The notes below the pieces were generated by a model. That model searched no databases and was not told where the DNA came from. It was given only the letters and a program-made list of their open reading frames with translations. Positions 1 through 7,447 of a stretch of DNA of 15,128 bases are shown here, one piece after another (the stretch's first letter is position 1; the number at the start of each line of letters is the position of its first letter). The position numbers were made by a program, and so were the translations under genes. This DNA is from Bacteroidota bacterium (GTDB taxonomy: Bacteria; Bacteroidota; Bacteroidia; Flavobacteriales_D; Crocinitomicaceae): the NCBI GenBank assembly GCA_018825925.1, contig JAHKAT010000146.1, positions 1 through 15,128 on the forward strand, read 5' to 3'.

Positions 1-749
1 GTAAACGGAAAATAACTTGGTCGGAGTCTAATTTGCGCCTTTTCTCCAAACATTTCCTTGGCAAAATACAAAAGCGTTTGTTTTAAATCCGCAAAAGAAA
101 CCTCTTTGTCGATATAAAGTCCTTCTACCTGATGGAAAAAACAATGTGCTCTAGCAGAAATAGCTTCATTTCTATAGACTCTTCCTGGAGATATTGTTCT
201 AATCGGAGGTTTTTCATTTTCCATCACTCTCACTTGAACCGAAGAAGTATGGGTTCTTAATGCGATTTCATTTTCACCTTTATCTATGAAGAAAGTATCT
301 TGCATGTCTCTTGCAGGGTGCTCCGGCGGGAAATTCAAGGCAGAAAAGTTATGCCAATCATCCTCAATTTCAGGTCCCTCAGAAACAGAATAACCAATTC
401 TTGCGAAAATTTCAATGATTTCGGCCCTCACTAAAGCAAGCGGGTGACGAGAACCAGGTTCAAAAGAATTGTCAGGTCTTGATAAATCTATACTCTCCTT
501 GTCTGTTTTTACAGAAGAAAGTTTTTCTTGCAAGGCTTGAAAATGGCTTTCTAGGTCCATCCGCAATTGATTCAAGAGTTGACCAACTTCTTTTTTATCT
601 TCGTTTGCAACTGCTTTTAATTCACCAAAAAGTTCTTTCATTCGTCCTTTCGATCCTAAAAACAACACACGGAATCCCTCTAACTCAGTAGCGTTTTTTA
701 TCTCTTTGCTTAAAGCTTCCGCTCTAACTTGTTCTATTGTCTCTTTCAT
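1..749 (-). CDS. pheS: Phenylalanine--tRNA ligase alpha subunit, 3' end missing
   Basis: This is the catalytic alpha subunit of phenylalanyl-tRNA synthetase, which with PheT charges tRNA-Phe in the cytoplasm. My translation from the ATG at 749 gives 249 residues to the window edge; the family is usually near 340, so about the last quarter lies outside. Residues 1-85 form the expected N-terminal coiled-coil arm that contacts tRNA. The class II core begins near residue 100. GPEIEDDWHNF (about 125-135) and the HPARDMQDTF stretch (144-153) are family hallmarks, and GRVYRNEA (189-196) is class II motif 2 with its conserved Arg and Glu. The gene is divergent from the lipoprotein pair. No ATG or common alternative start lies just upstream in frame, which supports this start. 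Identification is from motifs and overall resemblance and is very secure. Confidence 0.96.
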   Translation of the reverse strand, partial: MKETIEQVRAEALSKEIKNATELEGFRVLFLGSKGRMKELFGELKAVANEDKKEVGQLLNQLRMDLESHFQALQEKLSSVKTDKESIDLSRPDNSFEPGSRHPLALVRAEIIEIFARIGYSVSEGPEIEDDWHNFSALNFPPEHPARDMQDTFFIDKGENEIALRTHTSSVQVRVMENEKPPIRTISPGRVYRNEAISARAHCFFHQVEGLYIDKEVSFADLKQTLLYFAKEMFGEKAQIRLRPSYFPF

Positions 750-874
750 GTCGTCTGAAAAATCATCATTTATTTCAACCTTCGTGTAACTTTTAAAGCC
801 GTTAAATTGTTTTACTTACTCAAAAGCTTGAAGTGCCTGCGAAGTTAAAGATTTTAAGGAAATTGAACAGGTAC

Positions 875-904
875 TCTGAGGAATGAAAAATAAGTTTATC
901 TTTG
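875..904 (+). promoter_or_regulatory. Bacteroidota-type promoter for the lipoprotein pair
   Basis: TCTG at 875-878 and TATCTTTG at 897-904 are separated by 18 bases. This matches the Bacteroidota consensus TTTG / TAnnTTTG with one mismatch in the upstream box. The predicted transcription start is near 910, so the upstream in-frame ATG at 883 would not be in the transcript. The ATG at 925 therefore becomes the likely start. Assigned by inspection only. Confidence 0.5.
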
Positions 905-924
905 AACGCAGTTTTTTAAAAAAC

Positions 925-1311
925 ATGAAAAAATCACTAAATACAACATTGATCTGCGGCGTTATTGCCCTTTCTATCGGCTTTTTACAATCTTGTAAGA
1001 ATAAAGATCCATCAATTGCCAAAATTTATGTTCGTTCACAAAGCGATCAATTAGTTGCTGGCGCTAAGGTTGTGATCATCGGAGATATTGATAATGAGGA
1101 AACTACCGTTGAATATGTAGATACTATGTTTACAAACAGCTCGGGTTTCGCTCAATTTGATATGAATCCTTATTTTGAAAAGGCAGGAAAAGACCGGTCT
1201 ATTGGTGTTTTTGACATTGTTGTTAAAAACGGTGATGACTTTGGCGATACTAGTGGCTTTAGAGTTAGAGTTCACAATACTGCAGTAAGAACTGTGTTTT
1301 TTGAAAATTAA
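925..1311 (+). CDS. Small lipoprotein with Ig-like/carboxypeptidase-regulatory-like fold (paralogue 1)
   Basis: This is a 128-residue lipoprotein precursor. A lysine-containing n-region (MKKSLN) and hydrophobic core precede lipobox LQSC, with the lipidated Cys at residue 24. I chose the ATG at 925 over the in-frame ATG at 883 because the earlier start adds a charged extension before the signal peptide and lies inside the promoter-like sequence. The mature part contains VAGAKVVIIGD, then a T-N-S-S-G-F-A-Q-F turn and a final RTVFFEN strand, a pattern typical of small beta-sandwich domains of the carboxypeptidase-regulatory type. No enzymatic motif is visible, so the role is unknown. CKNKD follows the Cys rather than an acidic stretch, so surface export is not suggested. 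The gene downstream is a paralogue of the same length, 13 bases away and presumably co-transcribed. Confidence 0.85.
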   Translation: MKKSLNTTLICGVIALSIGFLQSCKNKDPSIAKIYVRSQSDQLVAGAKVVIIGDIDNEETTVEYVDTMFTNSSGFAQFDMNPYFEKAGKDRSIGVFDIVVKNGDDFGDTSGFRVRVHNTAVRTVFFEN

Positions 1312-1324
1312 AAAATCAAACGAA

Positions 1325-1711
1325 ATGTTAAAATCAACTAAAACGTATTTCTTTGGAGGAATCATTCTTGTATCTCTTGCTATGATACAAGTTGGATGTA
1401 AGAAAACACAAGATACTATTGCTAAGGTAATTGTTAAAGACGCAGAGTCACAAAGCGTTATCGCTGGTGCTAAGGTTATTGTTTTCGGACAATCGACTGA
1501 AGGAAAGCAAGGAAAAGTTGTTGTTGGTGATACAACGACAACGAATGCTGCTGGTGAAGCAATTTTCAATTTTACCGAAAAGTTCAAAAATGGTCAAGCA
1601 GGAGTTTTTGTTTTGAACATTGATGCATCTAAAGAAAACGCGAAGGGTTCAGGTATCATAAAGGTTACGGAAGAAGAAACCTCTATAGAAACTGTTTTTA
1701 TACAAGAATAA
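1325..1711 (+). CDS. Small lipoprotein with Ig-like/carboxypeptidase-regulatory-like fold (paralogue 2)
   Basis: This is a 128-residue precursor with lipobox IQVGC and the lipidated Cys at residue 25. The ATG at 1325 gives a normal lipoprotein signal peptide (MLKSTKTYFFGG and onward). An earlier in-frame ATG at 1301 overlaps the previous gene and adds a basic tail, so it is less likely. The mature protein matches its upstream neighbour along its length: IAKVIVKD, VIAGAKVIVFGQ, a turn with TTTNAAGEAIFNF, and a closing IETVFIQE strand. It is a membrane-anchored beta-rich protein of unknown function. No catalytic residues are recognisable. The two genes form a short operon closed by the terminator at 1731. 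They most likely arose by tandem duplication, but divergence is now considerable, so the copies may bind different partners. Confidence 0.85.
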   Translation: MLKSTKTYFFGGIILVSLAMIQVGCKKTQDTIAKVIVKDAESQSVIAGAKVIVFGQSTEGKQGKVVVGDTTTTNAAGEAIFNFTEKFKNGQAGVFVLNIDASKENAKGSGIIKVTEEETSIETVFIQE

Positions 1712-1730
1712 AACTTTACAAGCTTAAGAT

Positions 1731-1764
1731 AAAGGCTGTTCAAAATTTGAGCAGCCTTTTTTTT
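1731..1764 (+). terminator. Intrinsic terminator of the lipoprotein operon
   Basis: The arms GGCTGTTCAA and TTTGAGCAGCC form about ten base pairs with one G-T wobble and a three-base loop, flanked by AAA on the left and a run of nine T on the right. It is strong in the plus direction. In the minus direction only three T follow the hairpin, so it is at best a weak terminator for transcripts reading in from the right. It sits between two convergent genes. Confidence 0.9.
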
Positions 1765-2482
1765 ATCTCGAAAATTGAATATCCCCTTCGTCTATCAAAT
1801 TATCTCCACGCATTTTTAAAAACAACTGAATAAGCGCAACCACATCTTTTTCGCAGTATTTGGAAATTCTAGGTAAATCCTTTTCTTCATAATAAACCCG
1901 GGCTACATCTGCTCCTGAAATGTCATCTTTAGGTGTTGGTATTCCAAAAACATGGCACAATAAAGGCAAAGAAGTGTAGGCTTTGTAGTCGCCAAACTTC
2001 CACAGTTCCATCGTGTCTAAATGAGCGATTTCCCAAGGTTTTTTTCCTGCTATATTTAATAATTCGGGCAGCTTAAGTCCATTAATCAAAGCTCTTCGGC
2101 AGATATAGGGGAAGTCAAACTCTTTTGCATTATGTCCGCAAAGCAAAGTAAACTTGCCCTGACTTTCATTCAACAAATTGAAAAATTGTTTAATCAATGT
2201 TTCCTCATCATCATGATCGTAGGTTTTCATTCTGATTTCTCGTCCCGTTCTTGTGATATTTACATAACCCACGCTAATACAGATGATTTTTCCAAATTCC
2301 GCTAAAATCGATGAACGTTGATTATACATCTCGGAAAAGCCAACATCTTCTTTTAATTGCCATTTTGTTTTTTGTTCAAAAAGCTTCTTCCCTGTTTCAT
2401 CCAAGTCTGCATAGTCATATATTTGAGGTGCTGTTTCTATGTCCAAAAACAATATTTTTTCAAGTGGTGCTCGGTCTATCAT
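1763..2482 (-). CDS. Predicted 3'-5' exonuclease, PolB-like DnaQ superfamily
   Basis: This 239-residue protein is probably a stand-alone DEDDy exonuclease of the family related to DNA polymerase B proofreading domains (Pfam DNA_pol_B_exo2). Exo I is visible as FLDIET with D14 and E16. Exo II is GHNAKEFDFP with D123. Exo III is YCEKD with Y209 and D213, and together these supply the four metal-binding acidic residues plus the Tyr of the DEDDy class. DTMELWKF and YTSLPLLCHVFG between Exo II and III are typical of this family. It should act on single-stranded nucleic acid ends in the cytoplasm, but the physiological substrate is not known to me. The gene stands alone on the minus strand, divergent from the methionine sulfoxide reductase unit. 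Full length, no defect seen. Confidence 0.9.
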   Translation of the reverse strand: MIDRAPLEKILFLDIETAPQIYDYADLDETGKKLFEQKTKWQLKEDVGFSEMYNQRSSILAEFGKIICISVGYVNITRTGREIRMKTYDHDDEETLIKQFFNLLNESQGKFTLLCGHNAKEFDFPYICRRALINGLKLPELLNIAGKKPWEIAHLDTMELWKFGDYKAYTSLPLLCHVFGIPTPKDDISGADVARVYYEEKDLPRISKYCEKDVVALIQLFLKMRGDNLIDEGDIQFSR

Positions 2483-2528
2483 ATTTTTTCATTTCTATTG
2501 AAATTACAAATTTTCTTTTAATAAATGT

Positions 2529-2554
2529 AGAGATGAAAATGGTTTTTCATTTCT
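2529..2554. repeat. Inverted repeat in the divergent intergenic region
   Basis: Two 11-base arms (AGAGATGAAAA and TTTTCATTTCT) pair with one G-T wobble around a four-base centre. The element lies between the divergent exonuclease and methionine sulfoxide reductase genes. No T-run follows on either strand, so it is unlikely to be a terminator. It could be an operator, or chance in AT-rich DNA. Confidence 0.35.
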
Positions 2555-2584
2555 TCAAGTAGGTTTTTTATACTCGTGTTTTTC

Positions 2585-2615
2585 TTGTTTCTTCAAGTAA
2601 AAAAGAGCAATTTTG
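2585..2615 (+). promoter_or_regulatory. Possible promoter of the sulfoxide reductase unit
   Basis: TTG at 2585-2587 is followed after 20 bases by CAATTTTG at 2608-2615, one mismatch from TAnnTTTG. The box ends seven bases before the ATG, so the transcript would have almost no leader. This is a weak prediction. Confidence 0.25.
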
Positions 2616-2622
2616 TTTCACC

Positions 2623-3102
2623 ATGGCAGAAGAACTACATATCGCAACCGGCACGCGCGAAGAAAGATACAAGGAACTCATTCCACAAATCAAAGGACTG
2701 ATTTCTGGGGAAAGCAACTTAATTGCAAATTTGGCAAATGTAACTGCCGCATTAAAAGAAACTTTCGGCTTTTTTTGGGTTGGTTTTTACTTGGTTGAAC
2801 ACGATGATTTGGTCCTTGGACCATTTCAAGGCCCTATTGCTTGTACTCGTATTGCGCTTGGAAAAGGGGTTTGTGGTACATCTTGGGAGAAGGAAGAATC
2901 CATTATTGTGGATGATGTAGATGCATTTCCTGGACATATCGCCTGTAGTTCTGCTTCAAAAAGTGAAATCGTTGTTCCCATAAAAAAATATGGTGAAGTA
3001 ATTGGTGTACTGGATGTTGATAGTGATCAGCTCAGTGATTTTTCTGCAATCGATCAAAAATATCTTGAAGAAATAATGACATGCGTTTCGGACTGTTTCT
3101 AA
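2623..3102 (+). CDS. msrC: Free methionine-(R)-sulfoxide reductase (GAF domain)
   Basis: This 159-residue single GAF-domain protein should reduce free L-methionine-(R)-sulfoxide to methionine, using thioredoxin or a similar donor, in the cytoplasm. Family signatures are present in order: FWVGFYL (51-57), GPFQGPIACTRI (66-77), GKGVCGTSW (80-88), FPGHIACSSASKSEIVVP (102-119) and GVLDVDS (128-134). Cys74, Cys84 and Cys108 match the three cysteines conserved in the fRMsr family; in the characterised enzymes the last is the catalytic residue and the others resolve the disulfide. Length is normal. The ATG at 2623 is the only sensible start. Its last 22 bases overlap the next gene, which suggests translational coupling to a lipoprotein gene, though no shared pathway is evident. 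The symbol msrC is the usual one for this activity. Confidence 0.93.
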   Translation: MAEELHIATGTREERYKELIPQIKGLISGESNLIANLANVTAALKETFGFFWVGFYLVEHDDLVLGPFQGPIACTRIALGKGVCGTSWEKEESIIVDDVDAFPGHIACSSASKSEIVVPIKKYGEVIGVLDVDSDQLSDFSAIDQKYLEEIMTCVSDCF

Positions 3103-4631
3103 TTCTAATACTAATCAGTTCGTGCGCTCAAGTAGGTGTTCTTACTGGCGGTCCGGAGGATGCTTGGGCGCCTGTTCCCGACTCTTCCCGCACACGACCA
3201 ATCAATGGCTCCACGAATTATTCTGGAAAAGAAATTTCTATTCCTTTTAACGAATTTATTCAACTCAACAATCCTACTGAAACCATGATTGTTATTCCAC
3301 CAAATATTAAACCCAAAGCTACTTCCAAAGGAAAGAGTCTTCAAATTAAATGGGAAGAAGAAACCTTGCCTAACACCACCTACGCCTTTTACTTAAACGG
3401 CACGGTTACCGATATTACAGAAAAAAATGATTCGCTTTATACTTTTGTTTTTTCAACTGGTAATCAACTTGACAGTCTGAAGTATAGCGTGGTAGTAAAG
3501 GATGCGATTACGAGCGAACCATCAAATAAAGTTTTGGTTGGGCTTTGGCAAGCGTATAGCGACTCCGTAAAACCTATGTACATCGCTCAAACTAATTCGT
3601 CTGGTTTAGCACAGTTTAATTACTTAAAAACTGGCGTTTATGAAGTTTTGGCTTTCGAAGATAAAAATCGGAACTTATTACACGATTTAGACGAAACTTT
3701 TGGGTTTTCAAGTTCAACCCTTCAACTCGATAGTTCAATCGCTGACTCTATTCCCATCCGTTTATCTCCCGTTTTAAAGAAAGAAGGATTGAGCACTGTG
3801 AAATACAACCCCCCCAACTCTGTTTGGTTGGGTGCAAGCTCATCGTTCATCGTTTCAGAAATTGAAATAAATGATGAAAAAGTATTGGACTTCAACAACT
3901 TTTTATCACAAGATTCTGCTATACTATACCTTCCAAAAATTGATACGACCGTAATAACCTTGAAGGTGACAACACCGATGTTTGAGGCCACTGAAAAACT
4001 GCGATTAATAGGCAGAAATAAATTTACACCGACAAAAGTATATACGTCCCTGAAGGAAAACTGGAAAACCGGCGATTTGTTGGGTGTTTACGGAAGCAGT
4101 CGGCTGGAAGAGTTTGACACCAGTTTAATTCAGATGCGTTATTTCAATGATAAAGATTCAGGGTTTGTTGATTGGAAAGCTGAATTTAAGTTCAATCAAT
4201 TATACTTTCAATTTCCATCAAAAACGGCTAAAAAAACCGCTCTTACTTTTTTGCCAGGAGCACTCACTTGGGAAGATAAAACGAGCAATGAAGATACACT
4301 TGTTTATCAATTTAACACATTACAAACGAAAGACTTAGGGAATATTGCTGTTAAACTTGCTGGCTTTTCAGGCCCAGTCGTTGTTGAGCTTTTACAGGGG
4401 AAAGAAGTTATTGAGAATAAGAGTTCCAACAACAATTTACCCCTAGAATTTACCCGACTTTTACCTGGAGAATATACGTTTCGAGTTTTACTAGATGAAA
4501 ATGAGAATTTCATTTGGGACAAGGGAAATTGGCCTGAAAAAAAGCAGCCTGAAAAATATATTTATTTCAATGAAAAACAAAAGGTTAGAGCCAATTGGGA
4601 TCTTGAATTAGAGTTGAAGTATGTCCCGTAA
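3081..4631 (+). CDS. Big_5-type Ig-like domain lipoprotein
   Basis: This is a 516-residue lipoprotein. A short signal peptide ends in lipobox LISSC with Cys15. The GGPED motif (23-27) shortly after the Cys opens a bacterial Ig-like domain (Big_5 family) at roughly 28-127, with the typical FNEFIQL and TLPNTTYAF strands. Residues 135-230 resemble a carboxypeptidase-regulatory/transthyretin-like domain (SGLAQFNYLKTGVYEVLAFED). A similar element is at the C-terminus (about 420-516). Both carry a D-x-N-x-N loop: D194-N196-N198 with D202, and D472-N474-N476 with D480, which resemble calcium-binding loops. This architecture is common in Bacteroidota envelope lipoproteins of unknown function. The start at 3081 lies inside the preceding gene; no later Met would retain the signal peptide. 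It overlaps the next gene by 11 bases. Confidence 0.9.
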   Translation: MRFGLFLILILISSCAQVGVLTGGPEDAWAPVPDSSRTRPINGSTNYSGKEISIPFNEFIQLNNPTETMIVIPPNIKPKATSKGKSLQIKWEEETLPNTTYAFYLNGTVTDITEKNDSLYTFVFSTGNQLDSLKYSVVVKDAITSEPSNKVLVGLWQAYSDSVKPMYIAQTNSSGLAQFNYLKTGVYEVLAFEDKNRNLLHDLDETFGFSSSTLQLDSSIADSIPIRLSPVLKKEGLSTVKYNPPNSVWLGASSSFIVSEIEINDEKVLDFNNFLSQDSAILYLPKIDTTVITLKVTTPMFEATEKLRLIGRNKFTPTKVYTSLKENWKTGDLLGVYGSSRLEEFDTSLIQMRYFNDKDSGFVDWKAEFKFNQLYFQFPSKTAKKTALTFLPGALTWEDKTSNEDTLVYQFNTLQTKDLGNIAVKLAGFSGPVVVELLQGKEVIENKSSNNNLPLEFTRLLPGEYTFRVLLDENENFIWDKGNWPEKKQPEKYIYFNEKQKVRANWDLELELKYVP

Positions 4632-5796
4632 TCAAGAGAATAAGTTACCTTTTTCCTTCTCAGGATGGAAAATTCTTTTGCCTATTGCATTAGGTGTAAT
4701 TATCTCTAGCTATTTATTGTATAATGCCGTTAATTCTACTGCTTTCGTTCAAGTAGATGCGGGAAATGGAACACATGCGTGGGTGGATATCAACAAAAAC
4801 AAAGTAGTTGACTACAAAATTGCTGAAGAGTTTGTGCTCCAAAAAAATGGGGATTTTTCAAAAGAATCTTTTCAATCTTTTCTATCCACTTTAGAGGGTA
4901 GTAGTCAAATCTATTTTGGTTTATTACTTGCTGTGCTGTTCATGATTGGCCGCGACCTTTTCTATATGATTCGAATACGGGTTCTAACTAAAAATCAATT
5001 GGGTTGGAAACAGTCTTTTTACGTCATTATGATTTGGGAGTTTGCTTCTGCTCTATCTCCCGGTATTGTAGGCGGGGCTGCTGTTGCAATGTTTATTTTA
5101 AAAAAAGAAGGTTTGGCGCTAGGTAGATCAACTGCTCTGGTAATTATCACTGCTTTTTTGGATAATTTGTTTTATCTTTTATTGATTCCTTTGGTTTTCA
5201 TAACAGTCAGTAGGGCTGATTTATTTCCATCAGATTCTGGCTTTGGACTGTCTAGCGAACGCTTGTTTTATATTGGATTGTTTGTGATTTTCTGTGTTTG
5301 CCTATTACTCTATATCGGTCTTTTCCGACTGCCTAATTTAATTGGAAACCTTTTAAGTCGTCTTTTTTCCTTGCCTTTTTTAAATAAATGGAAAGTTCAG
5401 GCCGTACAAACAGGCAAAGATATTAGCCTAGCAAGTAAGGTTTTAAGGAAAGAGCCTTTTCGGTTTTGGCTTAAAGCTTTTGGTGCAACTTTTGGTAGTT
5501 GGATTTGTCGCTATTTAGTCATCAACGCTTTGCTTGGTGCTTTTTTAAACATCTCCTTTGCTCAGCATGTTCTACTTTTAACCAAGCAATTGGTGTTGTG
5601 GCTCTTTTTACTAATAAGCCCTACACCTGGAGCTAGTGGTGTTGCCGAGTTTGCCTTCAGTCAATTGCTGTCAAACTTTTCGAGTTCAGCAATTTTATTG
5701 GTTTTTTTAGCCGTACTTTGGCGTTTAATCTCTTATTTTCCGTACTTATTTATAGGGTCTATTTTACTTCCTAGATGGTTGCGTTCTAAAAATTAG
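4621..5796 (+). CDS. YbhN/LPG-synthase-TM-like integral membrane protein
   Basis: This 391-residue polytopic protein belongs to the family that includes the membrane part of lysylphosphatidylglycerol synthase and YbhN (PF03706), often called flippase-like. A first membrane segment (about 17-34) is followed by a polar loop of roughly 60 residues, then about seven more hydrophobic segments. Family landmarks are SPGIVGGAAVAMFIL (146-160), AFLDNLFYLLLIP (178-190) and SPTPGASGVAEF (333-344). There is no C-terminal aminoacyl-transferase domain, so MprF-type lysyl transfer is not expected; transport or binding of a lipid is inferred from the family. The polar loop contains VDINKNKVVD (55-64), a calcium-loop-like pattern also seen in the upstream lipoprotein, and it seems long for this family. 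The ATG overlaps the preceding gene by 11 bases. It ends tail to tail with pccB. Confidence 0.88.
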   Translation: MSRNQENKLPFSFSGWKILLPIALGVIISSYLLYNAVNSTAFVQVDAGNGTHAWVDINKNKVVDYKIAEEFVLQKNGDFSKESFQSFLSTLEGSSQIYFGLLLAVLFMIGRDLFYMIRIRVLTKNQLGWKQSFYVIMIWEFASALSPGIVGGAAVAMFILKKEGLALGRSTALVIITAFLDNLFYLLLIPLVFITVSRADLFPSDSGFGLSSERLFYIGLFVIFCVCLLLYIGLFRLPNLIGNLLSRLFSLPFLNKWKVQAVQTGKDISLASKVLRKEPFRFWLKAFGATFGSWICRYLVINALLGAFLNISFAQHVLLLTKQLVLWLFLLISPTPGASGVAEFAFSQLLSNFSSSAILLVFLAVLWRLISYFPYLFIGSILLPRWLRSKN

Positions 5797-7337
5797 AGAG
5801 GAATATTTCCATGTTTTTTAAGGGGTAATGTTTCCGCTTTTTTCTCCAAGGAAGCGAACGCTTTAATCAAAAGTTCTCTCGTTTCTTCTGGCAAGATCAC
5901 ATCGTCAACAAAGCCTCTTTCTGCAGCTCTATATGGGTTTGCAAATTTATCAGCATACTCTGCTTCTTTTTCCAACCATTTGGCTTCCGGATTTTCTGCT
6001 TGACTAATTTCTTTCTTGAATATAATTTCTGCCGCTCCTTTTGCTCCCATTACTGCGATTTCAGCGGTTGGCCATGCAAAGTTTAGATCAGCGCCTATAT
6101 TTTTTGAGTTCATTACATCAAAAGCCCCACCATATGCTTTTCTTAAAATCACGGTTATTCTTGGCACAGTAGCTTCACAAAAAGCATACAATAATTTTGC
6201 GCCATGAGTAATAATTCCTTTCCACTCTTGGTCGGTTCCTGGCAAAAACCCAGGGACATCTTCAAACACCAGAAGTGGAATATTAAATGCGTCACAAAAA
6301 CGAACAAATCGACCTGCTTTTCGCGAAGAGTCTATATCCAAAACCCCTGCCATGGCAGAAGGTTGATTCGCGACAATGCCTAAAGTTCTTCCCTCTAATC
6401 TAGCAAAACCTACGACTATGTTTTTAGCAAAATCAGCTTGAACCTCTCTAAAGCTTTCATCATCCACAACGCAATCTATTACTTTGCGAACATCATAAGG
6501 CATTGATGAGTTTTCTGGGAGTATGTTTTTTATCGCTTCATTTTTAGAAGAATTAAAAGCGAATTGTGTTGGTTCTGGTGCTAATTCATTAGCGTTTTGC
6601 GGCAAGTAAGTCATTAAATCCCTTACTTTTTTCAAACATTCCACATCATTGCTTGCTGTAAAGTGATTGACTCCAGAACGCTCAGCATGTGATTTTGCAC
6701 CACCTAAATCTTCTGAAGTAACTTCTTCGTGGGTTACCGTTTTCACAACATTTGGTCCTGTTACAAACATGTATGAAGTATCTTCCACCATGAAAATAAA
6801 ATCGGTTAATGCAGGGGAATAAACTGCTCCACCAGCACAAGGACCCATAATTACGGATATTTGTGGAATAACACCAGAAGCTCTTGTGTTTCTATAAAAG
6901 ATATCGGCATAACCTGCTAAGGAAACCACGCCTTCTTGGATTCGTGCTCCGCCTGAATCGTTTAATCCAATGATAGGAGCGCCGTTTTTCATTGCTAAGT
7001 CCATCACTTTGCAAATCTTCAAAGCATGGGTTTCAGACAAAGATCCGCCCAAAACTGTAAAATCTTGCGAAAAAACATAGGTTAAACGGCCATGTATAGT
7101 TCCGTAACCAGTCACTACACCATCGCCAGGGTAATGCACCTTGTCTAGTCCAAAGTAGGTTGATCTATGTTCGATAAACATTCCCGTTTCTTGAAAAGAA
7201 TTTTCGTCGAGTAAAAGTAAAACTCTCTCTCTAGCAGTTAATTTGCCTTGTTTGTGTTGTTTGTCGATACGCTCTTGACCCCCACCCAACACTGAATTGG
7301 CTCTTCTTTGCAATAATTCTTCTCGTTTATTTTTCAT
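5793..7337 (-). CDS. pccB: Acyl-CoA carboxylase beta subunit, probably propionyl-CoA carboxylase
   Basis: This is the carboxyltransferase subunit of a biotin-dependent acyl-CoA carboxylase, which moves the carboxyl group from biotin to propionyl-CoA to give methylmalonyl-CoA. Counting from the ATG at 7337 it has 514 residues, normal for the family. The N-terminal crotonase-like half carries SGGARIQEG (128-136) and GPCAGGAVYSPA (165-176). The C-terminal half carries RKAYGGAFDVMNS (399-411). D417 in NIGADL is, as I recall, at the position that favours propionyl-CoA in Streptomyces PccB, though a methylmalonyl-CoA decarboxylase alpha subunit cannot be excluded from sequence alone. I prefer this ATG to a TTG two codons upstream. 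No alpha (biotin) subunit gene is adjacent. Its stop overlaps that of the convergent membrane-protein gene by four bases. Confidence 0.92.
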   Translation of the reverse strand: MKNKREELLQRRANSVLGGGQERIDKQHKQGKLTARERVLLLLDENSFQETGMFIEHRSTYFGLDKVHYPGDGVVTGYGTIHGRLTYVFSQDFTVLGGSLSETHALKICKVMDLAMKNGAPIIGLNDSGGARIQEGVVSLAGYADIFYRNTRASGVIPQISVIMGPCAGGAVYSPALTDFIFMVEDTSYMFVTGPNVVKTVTHEEVTSEDLGGAKSHAERSGVNHFTASNDVECLKKVRDLMTYLPQNANELAPEPTQFAFNSSKNEAIKNILPENSSMPYDVRKVIDCVVDDESFREVQADFAKNIVVGFARLEGRTLGIVANQPSAMAGVLDIDSSRKAGRFVRFCDAFNIPLLVFEDVPGFLPGTDQEWKGIITHGAKLLYAFCEATVPRITVILRKAYGGAFDVMNSKNIGADLNFAWPTAEIAVMGAKGAAEIIFKKEISQAENPEAKWLEKEAEYADKFANPYRAAERGFVDDVILPEETRELLIKAFASLEKKAETLPLKKHGNIPL

Positions 7338-7359
7338 CTTCAACGGGTTATTTTGAGTA

Positions 7360-7367
7360 CAAAGATA
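7360..7367 (-). promoter_or_regulatory. Putative -7 element of pccB
   Basis: Read on the minus strand this is TATCTTTG, a full match to the Bacteroidota TAnnTTTG element and identical to the box upstream of the lipoprotein pair. It lies 23 bases upstream of the ATG at 7337. I see no clear TTG box at the expected distance, so support is partial. Confidence 0.4.
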
Positions 7368-7447
7368 ATAGAAGTACTTTGTTTTAAAATGTGTCTTCTA
7401 ATCAATCCGTTTAAAAAGATTATATTCAAACTTATCAAACAAGCACT

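Noticed and set aside
33..40. Apparent loss of the Walker A lysine in HolB as a sign of a broken gene (protein residue numbers)
   Set aside because: Delta prime subunits normally lack an active P-loop, so this is a family trait and not damage.
883..924. Earlier in-frame ATG for the first lipoprotein
   Set aside because: It overlaps the promoter-like sequence and adds a charged extension before a normal lipoprotein signal peptide. The ATG at 925 is preferred.
1051..1587. A 178-codon minus-strand open frame across both lipoprotein genes
   Set aside because: It is a shadow of the two plus-strand genes. Its translation shows no domain, while the plus-strand products have lipoboxes and clear paralogy.
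7338..7343. TTG start two codons upstream for pccB
   Set aside because: The ATG at 7337 gives the usual N-terminus (MKNKREEL), and nothing favours the TTG.
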